In this document: positions 15,664 through 23,621 of the stretch, one piece after another
Layout: each line of letters starts with the position of its first letter
How positions within the stretch are numbered: position 1 is the stretch's first letter
Assembly (NCBI GenBank): GCA_964538375.1
Contig: CAZIFQ010000026.1
Location: forward strand, 1-44,609
DNA: 44,609 bases
Source: JAUUZQ01 sp964538375
GTDB lineage: Bacteria; Bacteroidota; Bacteroidia; Bacteroidales; GCA-2748055
Reading direction: 5' to 3'
The notes under the pieces: generated by a model
Seen by the model: the letters and a program-made list of their open reading frames with translations, nothing else
Database searches by the model: none
What the model was told of the DNA's origin: nothing
Program-made: the position numbers and the translations under genes

Positions 15664-17049
15664 ATGAAAAAAGCTATATTATATACGATGGTGGCACTGA
15701 TCACAATCTCCATGATCGCTTGCAAGGAGAACAAGATCCTGGTCACATATCCTGAATCGTATCCTCAAATCGAGCAAGCCACCGTGAACGAGACATCAAT
15801 AGTTTACGGGGATTCCATTACACTTTCGGTCGCCATCTCTAATGAGTTGACCCCTTTATCTACCCTTGATGTACAGGTGGTGATAGACAAATCGGTGATC
15901 CTGGATGAAACTTACAGAACAAAGGGTAGTGACTTTGCTCTGGATACAGTATATCCCATCCCCTTTAGTGCCGGGAGCGATAATATGCAGCCAGTGAAGG
16001 TATACCTGACTTCCATCAATGTGGATGGATATGAAACAGACACCATCATTAACAATACGATTGTAAATCGGCCTGTGATCGAAGATCTATGGGTGGTCCC
16101 AACAGTAGGAACATCCTACCAACTTACGCTCACAGATGCGGAAAACATGATCTACTCTGTGGATGAATTGGATTACGGAAGTGACATTACTTTTCGACTT
16201 GCTACGAAATTGGATAAATTCAAAAAGGTTGACTGGACCGGACTTGTATTCGGCCAGGTCGGTGATATGATCGAGCCCATCGACCCGACAGGAGATCCAA
16301 TTATACATTCTGATCCATCTTTAGTTGGGATCACCGGCTTAACATTTGATGCTTATAATTTCATAATAGACTATACAGGGAAATTGCTTGAACCCGTCAA
16401 CACGCTCGACATAAATAATGACCTGACACTCGTTATAATGGCAGGAAAAAATCTCATGGGAGGCAATGTCTACTTCGGTGAAGGAATGGAAGTTACTTTC
16501 ACGGGCATTACAGATCTGGCAAATAGCCTGTCCCCGGACTACTTTGAAGTAACAGGTGCAAACACTGCGAGCTTCGTTGGTCCCACAGCCATTTATATGG
16601 TTTATTACTATATAGATGGAAATTATATGTACGTTGAACCTCAGCCTGAAGTCATTTATCCAGAGGCACTTTGGATTTGTGGAACCGGTTTTGGACGTCC
16701 CTCTACTCCTTACGAGGTGACCTCAAGCTGGAACTGGAACTCACCCTTCGACTACGCACCGTGTCGCCTGATTTCTCCAGGAGTCTACCAAGTTACGATC
16801 TACGGCGATAATACAGATGGCGGTGCAGGCTTTGGAACCTTTGATTTTAAATTTTTCTTCAAAAGAGGTTGGTGGGATGCTGAACATGAAATTGATGCAT
16901 CAACTTATACCCTTACTTCACCATTTATCGGAAGAGCCGATACAGGAAATACCGGGAATGTGAATGGTGGAGATACCACTTTCGATGGGGTTTTCAAGAT
17001 TACTTTGAATCAAAATGACTTGACCATCACGCTTGAGAAAATTAATTAA
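15664..17049 (+). CDS. SusE-position surface glycan-binding lipoprotein
   Basis: Predicted outer-membrane lipoprotein that binds the PUL substrate. The signal peptide ends with the lipobox ISMIAC (Cys20). An Ig/E-set-like domain covers about 28-125 (SIVYGDSITLSVAISN), as is common in proteins encoded right after SusD. A middle beta-rich region follows, and then a C-terminal domain at about 335-461 rich in aromatic residues (WNWNSPFDYAP, FKFFFKRGWWDAEHEID), which may form the glycan site. No catalytic motif is seen. The family is recognised by position, signal and architecture rather than by a single motif, so the exact Pfam assignment is open. It lies 47 bp after susD. Confidence 0.8.
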   Translation: MKKAILYTMVALITISMIACKENKILVTYPESYPQIEQATVNETSIVYGDSITLSVAISNELTPLSTLDVQVVIDKSVILDETYRTKGSDFALDTVYPIPFSAGSDNMQPVKVYLTSINVDGYETDTIINNTIVNRPVIEDLWVVPTVGTSYQLTLTDAENMIYSVDELDYGSDITFRLATKLDKFKKVDWTGLVFGQVGDMIEPIDPTGDPIIHSDPSLVGITGLTFDAYNFIIDYTGKLLEPVNTLDINNDLTLVIMAGKNLMGGNVYFGEGMEVTFTGITDLANSLSPDYFEVTGANTASFVGPTAIYMVYYYIDGNYMYVEPQPEVIYPEALWICGTGFGRPSTPYEVTSSWNWNSPFDYAPCRLISPGVYQVTIYGDNTDGGAGFGTFDFKFFFKRGWWDAEHEIDASTYTLTSPFIGRADTGNTGNVNGGDTTFDGVFKITLNQNDLTITLEKIN

Positions 17050-17089
17050 TATGCCAGAACTGTTATAATGAACAGAGCAAAAAAATAAA

Positions 17090-18580
17090 ATGAGATATCA
17101 AATCATGTACATACCAATCTTCATTGGCCTTTTCCTGGTTGTAGGATTCGCTCCTTCGTGCAATCCTGCGGGTTTGGATGATCCTGATCCCATCATTGAG
17201 GAGACAGGGGACGTAGACCTTTATGTCTCCTATGCGAACAAATCATTGCTTTTTGAGCACATTCCAATCTTTTTTAACGAGAAACTAAATAAGGATTTCA
17301 CCTCTACCATATGGGTGGATCCCACGACAAAGTATCAGGAGATCGATGGCTTCGGGGTGGCCATCACAGGTTCTTCCTGCTATAACCTTCTGCATATGAC
17401 AGATGAGAACAGAGAAGATTTGTTGAAGGAAACCTTCGATCCTGTTGAGGGAGTAGGCTACAGCTATATCCGAATATCCATCGGCTGCTCAGATTTCTCT
17501 TTGGATGAATATACGTGTTGTGATACTCCCGGGATTGAGAATTTTGCAATCCATGATCTGGACAAGCGTGATCTTATACCGATCCTTAAGGAGATCCTGG
17601 CGATAAACCCAAATCTCAAAATCATGGCCTCCCCATGGACCTGTCCGAGGTGGATGAAGGTGAATAACCTCAACCAACTAGAACCTTATGAATCATGGAC
17701 AAGTGGTCAGCTCAACCCTTTATACTATCAGGATTATGCCACCTATTTCGTAAAATTCATCGAGGGAATGGAGCAAGAGGGCATCCCCATCGAATCAATT
17801 ACGATACAAAATGAACCACTCAACAGGGGGAACTCTGCATCTTTGTACATGACCTGGCAGGAGCAAGCAGCATTTATTAAAAACGCAATGGGACCTGCCT
17901 TTCAAGATGCCGGACTTGATACAAAAATCGTGGTCTTCGATCACAATTTTAATTACGACAATGTATCAGACCAGCAGGATTACCCGCTAAAGATCTATGC
18001 TGATGCTGAGGCAGCTTCTTATGTTGATGGAGCAGCATACCACGCTTATGGAGGAAATGTGAGTGAGATGCTCGCTGTTCACAATACTGCGCCCGATAAA
18101 AACCTGTATTTCACTGAAATGTCAATAGGTAGCTGGAGTTATTCATTTGAAAGTGACCTGATGTGGAGCATGAAGAATTTGGGGATAGGTGTACTGAACA
18201 ACTACGGAAAAGCAGTGATCGTATGGAACTACATGCTCGATGAAAATGGCGCTCCGAACCGTCCGGGAGGTTGTACCACGTGTTATGGCGCCATCGAGAT
18301 CGACTCCAAAGATTTTAAGACCCTTGACAGGAAGTCACACTATTACCTGATCGCACATCTTTCGAAAGTAATCTCTCCAGGATCCACCCGAATTGGGACA
18401 AATGGATATACTACAGATAATCTGTATTATACTGCCGTAGCAAATCCTGATGGAACTATTGGAGTTGTTCTTCTCAATGATTCAGAACATTCCATCAAAA
18501 TAACACTGGATGATGAGAATCATTCATTTCCTCTAACGATCGCACCTAAAAGTATTGCCTCCTGTAAATGGAAAAAATAA
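17090..18580 (+). CDS. second GH30 family glycoside hydrolase lipoprotein
   Basis: Paralogue of the GH30 at 9511 but clearly diverged, so probably of different specificity. A lipoprotein signal ends GFAPSC (Cys24). Motifs are EIDGFGVAITGSS near residue 84, MASPWTCPRWMK near 179, the acid/base Glu242 in TIQNEPL and the nucleophile Glu343 in LYFTEMS. A C-terminal beta-sandwich starts after PGSTRIG near 435. CDTPG and cysteine pairs around 143-144 are absent from the first copy. An alternative ATG lies at codon 6. It lies 40 bp after the SusE-like gene and is the sixth gene of the PUL. A beta-1,6-glucanase/beta-glucosidase division of labour between the two enzymes would be plausible but is inference. 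Confidence 0.88.
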   Translation: MRYQIMYIPIFIGLFLVVGFAPSCNPAGLDDPDPIIEETGDVDLYVSYANKSLLFEHIPIFFNEKLNKDFTSTIWVDPTTKYQEIDGFGVAITGSSCYNLLHMTDENREDLLKETFDPVEGVGYSYIRISIGCSDFSLDEYTCCDTPGIENFAIHDLDKRDLIPILKEILAINPNLKIMASPWTCPRWMKVNNLNQLEPYESWTSGQLNPLYYQDYATYFVKFIEGMEQEGIPIESITIQNEPLNRGNSASLYMTWQEQAAFIKNAMGPAFQDAGLDTKIVVFDHNFNYDNVSDQQDYPLKIYADAEAASYVDGAAYHAYGGNVSEMLAVHNTAPDKNLYFTEMSIGSWSYSFESDLMWSMKNLGIGVLNNYGKAVIVWNYMLDENGAPNRPGGCTTCYGAIEIDSKDFKTLDRKSHYYLIAHLSKVISPGSTRIGTNGYTTDNLYYTAVANPDGTIGVVLLNDSEHSIKITLDDENHSFPLTIAPKSIASCKWKK

Positions 18581-18635
18581 AATACTTATAAAAGAAAAAC
18601 TTTTTGTTCATTAACCATAACTAATAATCACTATT

Positions 18636-19817
18636 ATGAAAATTAAACTTTTACCAATTATTTTGCTCATGTTTTTTTCTACCATGAGCCATGCTGGGGT
18701 AGTCACCATTAAGGTTACCACAGATGAGAACGCTGCCACCTGCTATATTGTAGGTACATTCAATAACTGGGACCCAACAGCTAACGAGATGACCAAGTTA
18801 TCCGACAGTCCAAGGGTATTCTCTATTGATCTGGAAATCGCAGATGATGATTTAGCCACAACTGAGTACAAGTTCCTTTCTGGTCCGGACTGGAAATACG
18901 AACAGATCGAAGTAGACAACTGGTTTTATACAGAGATGCCTGAAACAGGCAATGTAGTAGCTTCCTTTAAAGCATATTATGATCCAGCTTTCGCCAAGGA
19001 TGTAACAATTGATGTTCTGGTGCCAACCGAGGTTTTTGTTTGTTACATTACAGGAAGTTTCAATGGATGGGATTCTATGTCTGATGAAATGACCCTGGTG
19101 AATACTACGGCAAATGGGAAAGAGTTCACATATACCTTCTACTGTCTCGACACAACTGTGCTGGAATATAAATTTCTCGCCGGGCCAGGCTGGCCCTATG
19201 AACAAACCAATGCTGCTAACTATGTGTATATGACTGATGGTGGGGTTGTGGTTTGTGACCAGTTCAAAAGCTTTTACAACCCGGCTGAGGTTGGAGACAT
19301 AACGATCAATGTAACAGTACCAGCTGAAACAGCGGAAGTTTGGGTCGTAGGTAGCTATAATAGTTGGGATATAACCACTGCCATCCAGGCAACAAAGAAT
19401 GCTGATGATACTTACACAGGAATCATAGAAAATGTGGCAGAAATTGAATACAAGATATGGTGTCATAACGAATGGGATTACGAAGAGGCAATAGATGCAG
19501 AGGGAACAGCTCGTGCAAATAACCGAACTGCTTCCTTTATTGATGGTCCTGAATATAACATTGTGGTTGAATTCTGGATATTACTCTGGGAAGGTGAAGT
19601 TTCCATAGATCAGTATAAAAAAGCTGATTACAAAGCTTACTCGCGCAGCAATGAGATTATTGTTGAAGATGTCGTCTCCGGAGTAACTGTTTTTGACCTG
19701 AACGGTCGTATGATTCAATCTAGCAAAGTATCAGGAACTTTTGTTTCAAAACCACTTCCAACAGGTGTATACATTCTTAAAATTGACAAACAAACTCAGA
19801 AACTGTTTGTTAAATAA
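18636..19817 (+). CDS. secreted protein with three glycogen-binding-like modules and T9SS C-terminal domain
   Basis: Non-catalytic secreted protein, 393 residues. A signal peptide covers 1-20 (ends MSHA). Three tandem modules follow at about 22-116, 121-216 and 220-313. Each has the AMPK/CBM48- or CBM20-like core (YIVGTFNNWD, YITGSFNGWD, VVGSYNSWD) and a later EYKF or EYKI strand; modules 1 and 2 also share a GPxWxYEQ motif that module 3 has lost (HNEWDYEE). The last 60 residues are a T9SS type A sorting domain (VFDLNGRMIQ, LPTGVYILKI). It closes the PUL, 55 bp after the second GH30, so it probably binds the PUL glycan at the cell surface or in the medium. These modules usually bind alpha-glucans, which does not match the beta-type enzymes; the ligand is therefore uncertain. 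Confidence 0.8.
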   Translation: MKIKLLPIILLMFFSTMSHAGVVTIKVTTDENAATCYIVGTFNNWDPTANEMTKLSDSPRVFSIDLEIADDDLATTEYKFLSGPDWKYEQIEVDNWFYTEMPETGNVVASFKAYYDPAFAKDVTIDVLVPTEVFVCYITGSFNGWDSMSDEMTLVNTTANGKEFTYTFYCLDTTVLEYKFLAGPGWPYEQTNAANYVYMTDGGVVVCDQFKSFYNPAEVGDITINVTVPAETAEVWVVGSYNSWDITTAIQATKNADDTYTGIIENVAEIEYKIWCHNEWDYEEAIDAEGTARANNRTASFIDGPEYNIVVEFWILLWEGEVSIDQYKKADYKAYSRSNEIIVEDVVSGVTVFDLNGRMIQSSKVSGTFVSKPLPTGVYILKIDKQTQKLFVK

Positions 19818-19847
19818 AGATATTCACTGTGTTTGAATAGACTAAAA

Positions 19848-19882
19848 AGAAGGGCTGTCTCAAGCGGGGCAGCCTTTTTTTT
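19848..19882 (+). terminator. intrinsic terminator of the PUL
   Basis: GGCTGTC pairs with GGCAGCC around a short loop and is followed by a run of eight T. It lies 35 bp after the last PUL gene and abuts the stop of the converging PrsW gene. The opposite strand has only a weaker T-rich tail, so it serves mainly the plus-strand PUL transcript. Confidence 0.82.
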
Positions 19883-20562
19883 CATCCTTCTTCATGCCAA
19901 TCTTTGAAAATAGAAGAATCAGAAGTAATCTTCATCTTTCTGAATCCAGCAAAATAGAGGTACAGAACAAAAGGGATAAAGGCAATAAGAAGTATTGGCA
20001 GATTTGACATCAGCATAAAGTCGTAGATGCCATGAAGGATGAAGGGGACCAGGAAAGCCAGCCACAAATATTTTTTTCTGAGCTCAACATACATACGGGC
20101 AATACCAAAATAGTAGCCCATCATCACACCAAATAAAGCATGAGCAGGAACGGCTGTGATGGCCCTGAGAATTCCTGTTTTTATTCCTCCCTCGAAAACA
20201 TAAAGGACGTTCTCCACTCCGGCAAAGCCAAGGGATATAAATACTGCATAAACGATCCCATCAAATTTTTCATTGAATTCAGGGCTCTTCCAGATGAGCA
20301 GGAACAAGGCAAGATATTTAAATGCCTCTTCAGTTAAAGCAGCCACTAAAAAGGCATTGTAAGCAGAATCAAATATTGGGCTCATGCCCGGTTGCAATGC
20401 CATGATTAATCGTTCAATAAAAATAACAGGCACTACAATGATCATACCAGCCACAACAGCCAGCAGCAGTAACTTAAAGGGCTCTTTCTCATACTTGTCA
20501 CGGAAATACACATAAAAGAGAATGATAAAAACCGGGGCGAGTGCAATGAGTAGTATTACCAT
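19882..20562 (-). CDS. PrsW-family intramembrane metalloprotease
   Basis: Polytopic membrane protein of 226 residues with about seven hydrophobic segments, beginning ILLIALAPVFIILFYVYF. Family motifs are the EEAFKY (EExxK-like) site near residue 79, FAGVENVLY near 113, HALFGVMMGYYFG near 141 and HGIYDFM near 181; the Glu and His residues are the expected metal ligands. PrsW proteases cleave membrane proteins such as anti-sigma factors; the substrate here is unknown. It starts 3 bp after the stop of the small exported protein at 20566, so the two are co-transcribed. Its 3' end has a decayed copy at 5984-6066. Confidence 0.82.
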   Translation of the reverse strand: MVILLIALAPVFIILFYVYFRDKYEKEPFKLLLLAVVAGMIIVVPVIFIERLIMALQPGMSPIFDSAYNAFLVAALTEEAFKYLALFLLIWKSPEFNEKFDGIVYAVFISLGFAGVENVLYVFEGGIKTGILRAITAVPAHALFGVMMGYYFGIARMYVELRKKYLWLAFLVPFILHGIYDFMLMSNLPILLIAFIPFVLYLYFAGFRKMKITSDSSIFKDWHEEG

Positions 20563-20565
20563 AAT

Positions 20566-21177
20566 CTACCAATAAATGGGTGACGGATAAAATCCTGGTC
20601 CTGTATTGAAAGGAGATCTGTTGAATTGATTTGATGATCGCGAGTGAAATGAAGCACCAATTGTGAAATTGCCAATGCTATATGCAGCACCGAAAGATAT
20701 ATCATTGAAGACCAAATCTGAATTTAATCCGGGCATTCCAGATATCAGCATACTCTTCATTCCTGATCCAAAAACTACAAGATCATCTGTTAAACGATAC
20801 GAGGCCGCAACAAATGCTGACAAACTAAAGTATGAACTTGAGTAAGCAAATGGAACTTCTGTGCCAGTGGATCCTGTTATTGGTATTATTTGCGATGCAA
20901 TGGCTCCACCATGAAAAGCAAGACGATTTGTAAGCGAGTACTGAAGTTGCGAAGCAAAGTACATATTCATAAAAGACCCGGTGGGTTTCGAGAAACCATA
21001 GGATGAACCAAAGGAGGATGAATAAGTCCATGGACTCACAGTATCCTCCAGGCCATTCTCAGTTGCTCCTATATCATCAGAATCTATCTTATCCCAGATT
21101 TGCTGAACAGAATTTTGAGCCAGCAAATTAAAAAGGAGCATTTGCAGCAGTAAGAACAATATAAGTTTTTCTTTCAT
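20566..21177 (-). CDS. small exported protein, possible outer-membrane beta-barrel
   Basis: I do not recognise the family. The 203-residue protein has a clear signal peptide (LILFLLLQMLLFNLLAQ). The rest is rich in Ser, Gly, Phe and Tyr with alternating strand patterns (SLSAFVAASYRL, ISFGAAYSIGNFTIGASF), consistent with a small beta-barrel or a secreted beta protein. The C-terminus ends in YW, an aromatic end as in outer-membrane proteins. It is tightly linked to the PrsW-family gene, 3 bp apart, and follows galM by orientation. A functional link to the protease is possible but not shown by sequence. Confidence 0.65.
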   Translation of the reverse strand: MKEKLILFLLLQMLLFNLLAQNSVQQIWDKIDSDDIGATENGLEDTVSPWTYSSSFGSSYGFSKPTGSFMNMYFASQLQYSLTNRLAFHGGAIASQIIPITGSTGTEVPFAYSSSYFSLSAFVAASYRLTDDLVVFGSGMKSMLISGMPGLNSDLVFNDISFGAAYSIGNFTIGASFHSRSSNQFNRSPFNTGPGFYPSPIYW

Positions 21178-21245
21178 TGAATCAAAGATACATCATTTCA
21201 CAAATTGATCACAAAGTATGTATTGACATTTACCCAGGTTATCTA

Positions 21246-22259
21246 TCAAGACTCGAATTTATAAATGCAAGTATGCTTGTATGTCTCCCCTGGCCTTAAA
21301 ACAGCATTTGGGAAATGTTCTTTATTGGGTGAATCAGGAAATATCTGAGTTTCCATAGCCAATCCGGCCCATTTAATAATAGGAGTTTTATTCTTCCCTA
21401 CCTCTGTACCATCAAAATGGCTCCCAGTATATATCTGAATACCAGGCTGATTGGTAAACACTTTTAATTTGCGACCCGAATCGGGATCATAAAGTATAGC
21501 AGCCAAACGTAATGATCCGTCATATTCATCAATCACAAAATTATGATCAATACCGCCAACAAGTTTTACTTGCTCATCGTCGCTGTTACATACAATCCCA
21601 ATTGCTTTTGGACTTGAAAAATCCATTGCTGATCCTGCAACAGGTATTAGCTCACCTGTAACCGTTTCCAGATCACCCGAAATTGGTGTAAACTTTGAAG
21701 CAGAGATTTGCAGCTCATGATTTTCAATCGTTCCAGTTCCTGCTCCCTTCAGATTAAAGTATGCATGGGATGTAAGATTAATAATTGTTGTTTTCGAAGT
21801 TTCAGCTGTATATTCAATTGAGAATTCATTCTCTTCAGTAAGTCTGTAGATAACCTCAACTCTTAACTCCCCTGGATATTTTTGATCTCCATCCGGACTC
21901 TCTAATGATAATTTATAGGCATTAGAATCAACCGGCTCCACCTCCCAAACCCGGCTATTAAAGCCATCATTTCCACCATGCAAGTGGTTTGGACCATTGT
22001 TTATATCCAATTGGTAATTCTGTCCATCCACAGAAAAATTTCCGTTCACTATCCGGTTTGCATACCGTCCACACAAAGCACCAAAATAGCCATCCCCAGC
22101 CAATGCCTGATCAACAGTATCATATCCAATTACAACATCAGCGATATCTCCTTTTGAATTGGGTACTTTTAATGAAATTATCTGACCACCATTTGCAATG
22201 AATGTTACTTCCACACCCTTGCTGTTTTTTAATGTATAAACATCTGAAGCCTTAGACAT
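21246..22259 (-). CDS. galM: aldose 1-epimerase (galactose mutarotase)
   Basis: Interconverts alpha and beta anomers of hexoses such as galactose, feeding galactokinase. Motifs are GGQIISLKVPN near residue 25, GRYANRI near 64, NGPNHLHGG with the catalytic-region His near 90, and TSHAYFNL with the second His near 163. IDHNFVID follows near 232, and the conserved late stretch ends in METQIFPDSPN with the catalytic Glu near 301. There is no signal peptide, so it is cytoplasmic. The 337-residue length is normal. The gene follows a hexose transporter and galK on the same strand; a hairpin with a T-tract separates it from the transporter. Confidence 0.93.
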   Translation of the reverse strand: MSKASDVYTLKNSKGVEVTFIANGGQIISLKVPNSKGDIADVVIGYDTVDQALAGDGYFGALCGRYANRIVNGNFSVDGQNYQLDINNGPNHLHGGNDGFNSRVWEVEPVDSNAYKLSLESPDGDQKYPGELRVEVIYRLTEENEFSIEYTAETSKTTIINLTSHAYFNLKGAGTGTIENHELQISASKFTPISGDLETVTGELIPVAGSAMDFSSPKAIGIVCNSDDEQVKLVGGIDHNFVIDEYDGSLRLAAILYDPDSGRKLKVFTNQPGIQIYTGSHFDGTEVGKNKTPIIKWAGLAMETQIFPDSPNKEHFPNAVLRPGETYKHTCIYKFES

Positions 22260-22267
22260 ATTGTTAT

Positions 22268-22306
22268 AAATAAAAAAGCACCCCTCTCTTCAGAGAGGTA
22301 CTTAGG
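22268..22306 (-). terminator. hairpin with T-tract between the MFS transporter gene and galM
   Basis: On the minus strand ACCTCTC pairs with GAGAGGGGT (one wobble) and is followed by GCTTTTTTATTT. It lies after the transporter stop and just before the galM start. It could be a terminator or a read-through attenuator that lowers galM relative to galK and the transporter. Confidence 0.55.
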
Positions 22307-22317
22307 TTAATAAATTA

Positions 22318-23553
22318 TTACGCTGTTATTGCTTTTCTTCTGACTTTTGAACCTTTCAGTGCAAAGAAGATTATATAGGCATAGAAAAGGAAGAAGAATA
22401 GATATGCCATACCATTGTCCATTACTCCGGTTTCAACATCGGCGGTGCCTTCCACAAATTTACCCATAATCCACATCCACATGCCTGTAAATACAACACC
22501 TGTACAAATGATACCTGAACCAAGTTTTGCTGTACTGGCAGGAATATCCTTCATGGAAAGATCAAACAATACCGACCACATTATGGAAAGGAAGAGACCT
22601 TGTAAAATAAGCGGCCAAACTGAGAAGGTAGAACCTTTTGTAATAAAGAATGTTGCAAGTAAAGCCACACAAATCAGTGAATTAACCAGGAGGACTTTCG
22701 AAGCCTCAAACTTTTTAAGGATTCCTGCTCCCAGGAGACGGCCAATAAAGAACCCGGCCGGATAGAACCCTAATATAGTAGTCGCATAAGTAACATCTAA
22801 TCCGGCAACATTAAATTCCACATATTTAAGGAAATAGTTTCCAACACCTACTTCCAGCCCCATATACATACCAATAGCAACGAAACCTAAAATGAGATGA
22901 GGATAACTCCACGCAGTTCTTCCTTTGCTCTCACTTGTTTCTTCCGCTTCATCTTCAATGGCTGGTAGATGCACGAATACCAGGAATACGGCTGTAAGTA
23001 TAGAGATTCCGGCCAGAATAATAAACATTAGCTTGGCCATATCCTCGTGAACAATAATTTCTCCATTGCTTGATTCAATGATAAAACGACCTACAATAGG
23101 TGCAAGAACTGCTGCACTGGAGTTTACAGCCATGGCGAGCGTCAGTCTTGAAGCAGAAGTTTCTGGTGTTCCAAGTGCAATCACATAAGGATTGGCTGCT
23201 ACCTGAAGTACAACTACTCCTACGGCAGTAACGAACAGGCCAATAAGAACCATATTATATCCAATACCAAGTGCAGGAATAAAAAGTGCACAACCGATAC
23301 CTGTGATAATCGAGCCAATAATAACACTCCTTTTGTAACCAATCCTTTTTACAAATCCTCCAACAGGAATAGAAATAATGTAAGCACTAAAAAATGCAGC
23401 ACTCACTAACTGGGACTGGCTGGGAGAAATGTCAAACTGCATCTCCATAAATGGAACCAGTATGTTATTGATCCATGTTACAAATCCAAGAAGAAAAAGT
23501 AAGAAGGACATTATCGCAAAAGGGACGACGAAATTAACTTTAGATTTTGGCAT
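22318..23553 (-). CDS. MFS hexose transporter, FHS (glucose/galactose/fucose) type
   Basis: Inner-membrane proton-linked sugar importer of the fucose-galactose-glucose:H+ symporter family. The 411 residues contain about twelve hydrophobic segments. The opening SFLLFLLGFVTWINNILVP and the helix with VVVLQVAANPYV near residue 114 are typical of this family, as is FSAYIISIPVGG near 54. A typical cytoplasmic loop with acidic residues lies near 200 (EDEAEETSESKG). Encoded between galK and galM, so galactose or glucose is the likely substrate. Confidence 0.9.
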   Translation of the reverse strand: MPKSKVNFVVPFAIMSFLLFLLGFVTWINNILVPFMEMQFDISPSQSQLVSAAFFSAYIISIPVGGFVKRIGYKRSVIIGSIITGIGCALFIPALGIGYNMVLIGLFVTAVGVVVLQVAANPYVIALGTPETSASRLTLAMAVNSSAAVLAPIVGRFIIESSNGEIIVHEDMAKLMFIILAGISILTAVFLVFVHLPAIEDEAEETSESKGRTAWSYPHLILGFVAIGMYMGLEVGVGNYFLKYVEFNVAGLDVTYATTILGFYPAGFFIGRLLGAGILKKFEASKVLLVNSLICVALLATFFITKGSTFSVWPLILQGLFLSIMWSVLFDLSMKDIPASTAKLGSGIICTGVVFTGMWMWIMGKFVEGTADVETGVMDNGMAYLFFFLFYAYIIFFALKGSKVRRKAITA

Positions 23554-23621
23554 AATAATTTATCATTGAGTTATTACTAATATATTATTTACTAATAAAA
23601 ACGACCAGGGAGGCAGTGGGT

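Noticed and set aside
11083..18580. Apparent GC-richer stretch from susC to the second GH30 as evidence of transfer
   Set aside because: It is only an impression by eye; codon and GC statistics would be needed, and no boundary signature was found.
18852..19466. 204-residue open frame on the minus strand
   Set aside because: It lies fully inside the triple-module PUL gene, has Cys- and His-rich low-complexity composition and no start context; it is a shadow of the three repeats.
3261..19817. PUL as an integrated mobile element
   Set aside because: No integrase, transposase, tRNA attachment site or terminal repeats were seen at either side; only the relics in the internal gap hint at rearrangement.
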